A stretch of DNA of 64,000 nt from Tenacibaculum soleae (GTDB taxonomy: Bacteria; Bacteroidota; Bacteroidia; Flavobacteriales; Flavobacteriaceae). Below, one piece after another: positions 61,528-64,000 of this stretch. The DNA lies in NCBI RefSeq assembly GCF_001693415.1, contig NZ_MAKX01000001.1:1010047-1074046 (forward strand), read 5' to 3'. Each line of letters starts with the position of its first letter. Position 1 is the first letter of the stretch. Both the position numbers and the translations under genes were made by a program. Below the pieces are notes generated by a model. It had not been told where the DNA came from. It made no database searches and saw only the letters and a list, made by a program, of their open reading frames with translations.

Positions 61528-62652
61528 ATGAAAAAAGATTTTTTACCACAAGGAGATAAAGTAAGGCAATTACTTATCAAATCAGAAATATCAAGTTCAA
61601 AGATTAATAATTTATTAAGAGAGAAGGGGGTTTTTATAGGGAGAAGCAAAAAAAATGACTCAATCCCAATGCTAATGAAGAGTATAATTAGTCCAGATGA
61701 TTTTGAGGAATTGTATAGTGCGCAAAAAAGCAAAGAAGAGAGTTTAAAATATCGAACATCTTCTATAAAGTGTAGTAAGGATTTTGATTTATCCGAAGTT
61801 TTTTCATCTGAACTAGATTTAAACTCTAAGATAAGTAAAATACACACTTACAACCCAGGTTATAAAGTAATAGGAGCACCTAATTTTACCATTCCAGATA
61901 AAAATACTGTTATGGTAGAGTATAGAATTGAAAGAGAAAATGTTCTAAATGATTGGACAGATAACAAAACATACCATAATGGTTCTGTAATGCTAAGAAA
62001 AACCTCTGATGGTAATGTTCAAATTTCAGTTCAACAGAACTCTACATCTAGGGAAACCTTTGAGGTAAATAATATTATAATTAATGAAACAAAGAGATTG
62101 TTGAATTATAATTCAATTATTAATCCTCAAGATGATTTTATTTCTATAAAATTTAAAGACTTTGATAATGAGTCAAGGATTAAGTTTTTTAATTCTTTCA
62201 TGGAAAATCTCTCTTTATTTTTAGATTTCAAATCAATAACTGATATAGATTTATATAGGGATTCTGATAAAAAAAGTCATATTGATATTAAAAAATTTCT
62301 TGATGAGATTGTAAATTTAAAATTAAATGGTAAAGGTTTGGAAAACCATATTCTATTATCTAAAGAAGAGTATCATCCGAATCTTATTTTCTCATCTGTT
62401 AAATTAAAGTATAAACTTAATTATTCTGATGATGTAAAAGGAGAAGCTATAATAATACTTTCTTTTCCAGATTATATGAGAAATAAAAATGAAGACTCTG
62501 AACTTCAAGTATCTATTAATTTCAAGCTAGATAAAGAGAATAGAAAAAAGAAACTTGAAAACTTAATAAGAAAGAAGTTATTAGAGCATCTTGAAATAAA
62601 AAAAATAAATAGTTATAATTTACTTAAGATAAAGCCCTCCCTAACTAAATAG
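61528..62652 (+). CDS. GapS4b-like partner protein
   Basis: The 374-residue soluble protein begins MKKDFLPQGDKVRQLL and continues with INNLLREKGVFIGRSKKND and IPMLMKSIISPDDFEELY, a pattern that I recall from GapS4b. The middle has strands (NTVMVEYRIERENVLNDWTD in part) and the C-terminus is basic and helical. It is translationally coupled to the GapS4a-like gene, and the two-gene layout itself supports the call. Biochemical role is unknown from sequence. Confidence 0.6.
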   Translation: MKKDFLPQGDKVRQLLIKSEISSSKINNLLREKGVFIGRSKKNDSIPMLMKSIISPDDFEELYSAQKSKEESLKYRTSSIKCSKDFDLSEVFSSELDLNSKISKIHTYNPGYKVIGAPNFTIPDKNTVMVEYRIERENVLNDWTDNKTYHNGSVMLRKTSDGNVQISVQQNSTSRETFEVNNIIINETKRLLNYNSIINPQDDFISIKFKDFDNESRIKFFNSFMENLSLFLDFKSITDIDLYRDSDKKSHIDIKKFLDEIVNLKLNGKGLENHILLSKEEYHPNLIFSSVKLKYKLNYSDDVKGEAIIILSFPDYMRNKNEDSELQVSINFKLDKENRKKKLENLIRKKLLEHLEIKKINSYNLLKIKPSLTK

Positions 62653-62664
62653 GTTGGGCTTCTA

Positions 62665-63672
62665 TCAACTCAAAAACCAATGATAATCTCCATTACCATT
62701 GAGTGCTTTAGCTAAACCTTGAGTAAATTCAAAAACATTTGAGTTTCTATTTAAGAAAGTATCTATATAACTACTCTTATTAGCAGAAGTAAATAAGTTA
62801 TATACATTCCATAAATTAATTGTACTATCATTGCTTTTACAAAACCTTTCATCTTGGTAGAAATCTTTTGCAATGGTAGAAATTTGCCCATCATTTAATA
62901 AGAAATCAGGTATGATAGCCTTTTGTTCTTTAGGTAAGTACTGATATAACCTCATCCTACCAATAAGTTGAGCAAATTGATGTTCTGTTAATTGATACTG
63001 AGTAAGATTTTTCATTTCTTGTAAGTGCTGTTCAGCTTGATATTGCTGTAAAACTGTAGTTACCTTATTTCCTAGTTCAGTATAAGAACCCACCCGCATT
63101 TCATCTATAAAACCATCTGAACTTACACACAAATTACAACAGACTAAATTTTGAAAGCCCACAAAAAATTTGAATTTCTCAATAGTCTTTTTACTATATA
63201 AATTCTCTTGGTTATAGGCTCTAACTCCTCCTAATGTTAAAGATATTTTATTACCATTAATAGTATCAGTAATACTTGGTATCCTTATTATAAAAGCCAT
63301 TCTTTCATAATAGGTTGTTTTCTCATGTTCTAAGAGCTCATTAACAGATTTATTTATTGCAGAAGGTACTCTTCCTTTTATTTGATGAGAAACTCTGATT
63401 TCAGCTTTTGAAATAATATGATGAGGAAAAACTTTTCTTACAGCATCTTGCACTACTTCAATAAACTCATGATGGCTAATAGTTCTTTCATTGTCTTTTG
63501 AGAATACAGGAATAATACATTTCTCCTTTAAATGAGAAAGACTAACACTCTTTGTGTTAGCCTCTATAAAAGGAGAATTATTTTCACTACTTACAATATC
63601 ATTATACTCTATTATGTTAGTAGTTTTTTGAATATCTGTATTTTTTCTAGTTGGTATGAGTTGTAATTCCAT
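62665..63672 (-). CDS. DUF3871-family protein
   Basis: The 335-residue protein has the DUF3871 features SPFIEANT, HLKEKCIIPVFSKDNE and TISHHEFIEVV, followed by SLTLGGVRAYNQENLY and FVGFQNLVCCNLCVSSDG. The family occurs on Bacteroidota conjugative elements and is related in layout to DUF932-type proteins, which often lie beside anti-restriction or recombination genes. Function is unknown. It ends 12 bases from the convergent GapS4b-like gene. Confidence 0.75.
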   Translation of the reverse strand: MELQLIPTRKNTDIQKTTNIIEYNDIVSSENNSPFIEANTKSVSLSHLKEKCIIPVFSKDNERTISHHEFIEVVQDAVRKVFPHHIISKAEIRVSHQIKGRVPSAINKSVNELLEHEKTTYYERMAFIIRIPSITDTINGNKISLTLGGVRAYNQENLYSKKTIEKFKFFVGFQNLVCCNLCVSSDGFIDEMRVGSYTELGNKVTTVLQQYQAEQHLQEMKNLTQYQLTEHQFAQLIGRMRLYQYLPKEQKAIIPDFLLNDGQISTIAKDFYQDERFCKSNDSTINLWNVYNLFTSANKSSYIDTFLNRNSNVFEFTQGLAKALNGNGDYHWFLS

Positions 63673-64000
63673 TTGTACTAAAGTTTTGTTGGTTACTTAA
63701 TTTTTCTAATTGTTCTTTTTTACTCTTAAACTGAGATTGTAAAGACTGTTGGTATTTTGGATTATCATTATAAAGTTCAGTTAATTCTGATACTGATAAA
63801 GAGTTATTAATTTTATGCATCATTTCTTTAACTGTAAGAGGCATGGTATTACACCATTTCAATAATCTCTCACCTATTTTATCTGTAATTACAAACTCTG
63901 GTTTATTCATAAACAAACCTGTTCTATCCTTACTTGCTTTAACTAAATGCCTATCATTAACTAATTCAAAATTTACAGTCAATTCATATTCAAAACCTTC
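63647..64000 (-). CDS. phage-type AAA ATPase, C-terminal part (truncated by the window)
   Basis: The frame is open to the end of the window (upstream codons read EGFEYE), so the TTG at 63982 is not the start. The segment YELTVNFELVNDRHLVKASKDRTGLFMNKPEFVI, seen in parts, has the KDRTGLF motif that I associate with the C-terminal end of Sak4/AAA_24-type RecA-like ATPases of phages. The last 60 residues form a Gln/Ser-rich helical tail. The stop overlaps the DUF3871 start by 26 bases. Partial gene. Confidence 0.6.
   Translation of the reverse strand, partial: EGFEYELTVNFELVNDRHLVKASKDRTGLFMNKPEFVITDKIGERLLKWCNTMPLTVKEMMHKINNSLSVSELTELYNDNPKYQQSLQSQFKSKKEQLEKLSNQQNFSTNGITTHTN

Larger units (their letters stand above)
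57382..64000. mobile_element. integrated genetic element, left end, continuing beyond the window
   Basis: From the tRNA att site onward, housekeeping genes stop. The genes seen are small unknown proteins, an XRE regulator, a RadC-like JAB protein, a GAPS4-like defence pair, a DUF3871 protein and a phage-type AAA ATPase, all typical cargo of Bacteroidota conjugative or phage-like elements. Direct repeats TGTATGCC and TGTGTGCC at 57457-57476 near the end could be integrase arm sites. The integrase and the other att site are not in the window. Confidence 0.7.

Overview
The window is chromosomal DNA from a marine-type member of the Flavobacteriaceae (Bacteroidota), probably close to Tenacibaculum or Polaribacter. 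The evidence is the low G+C content, promoters of the form TTG/TTTG-N19-TAnnTTTG without Shine-Dalgarno sequences, a PorP/SprF protein, a metalloprotease with a type IX secretion C-terminal sorting domain, the gliding genes gldB-gldC, and several family-typical gene neighbourhoods.

Layout. 1-1 kb: two tandem initiator tRNA-Met genes, the first with a damaged acceptor stem. 1-3.5 kb: a free-standing DsbD N-terminal domain followed by full-length DsbD. 3.9-11.9 kb: an amino-acid catabolic island with a GNAT acetyltransferase, an alanine/ornithine-racemase-like enzyme, and a complete trans-4-hydroxyproline pathway (epimerase, D-hydroxyproline oxidoreductase, DHDPS-family deaminase, ketoglutarate-semialdehyde dehydrogenase) with an AraC regulator and shared candidate operators. 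12-22.4 kb: PorP/SprF, MurI and an envelope operon (DUF6089, UppS, BamA, two OmpH/Skp), then NadK, a CBS protein, PdxJ and a hydrolase. 22.6-26.6 kb: holin-like protein, trigger factor, ClpP, ClpX. 26.7-35.6 kb: LRR protein with a threefold C-terminal repeat, DnaG, NadE, GldB, GldC, an orphan TPR histidine kinase, and a FolK/deoxynucleoside-kinase fusion. 35.8-44.6 kb: Pnp, RpsO, AccD, FbaA, a lipoprotein of the BamA/TamA superfamily, a SpoU methyltransferase and a second deoxynucleoside kinase. 45-52.6 kb: the large secreted metalloprotease, LipB, YceI, and the operon rsgA-dtd-tatD-tcdA. 53-57.3 kb: the aromatic amino-acid operon pheA-aminotransferase-tyrA-DAHP synthase/chorismate mutase.

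The strongest regulatory find is upstream of pheA. A canonical promoter is followed by a 20-codon leader ORF with eight consecutive Phe/Tyr codons (FYFYFYFF). Its stop codon abuts an antiterminator strand, and a perfect terminator hairpin with a U-tract lies just before pheA. The pairing options 1:2, 2:3 and 3:4 can all be drawn, so this is a complete ribosome-mediated attenuator.

At 57.38 kb the chromosome meets a 19-bp tRNA 3' end (apparently tRNA-Asp), which I read as the attachment site of an integrated element running past the end of the window. The element carries small unknown genes, an XRE regulator with a palindromic operator, a RadC-like JAB protein, a two-gene module resembling the GAPS4 anti-phage system (GapS4a/GapS4b), a DUF3871 protein and the end of a phage-type AAA ATPase. 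Its integrase is not in view.

All family assignments are from reading the sequences and from memory of families; no database search was run.
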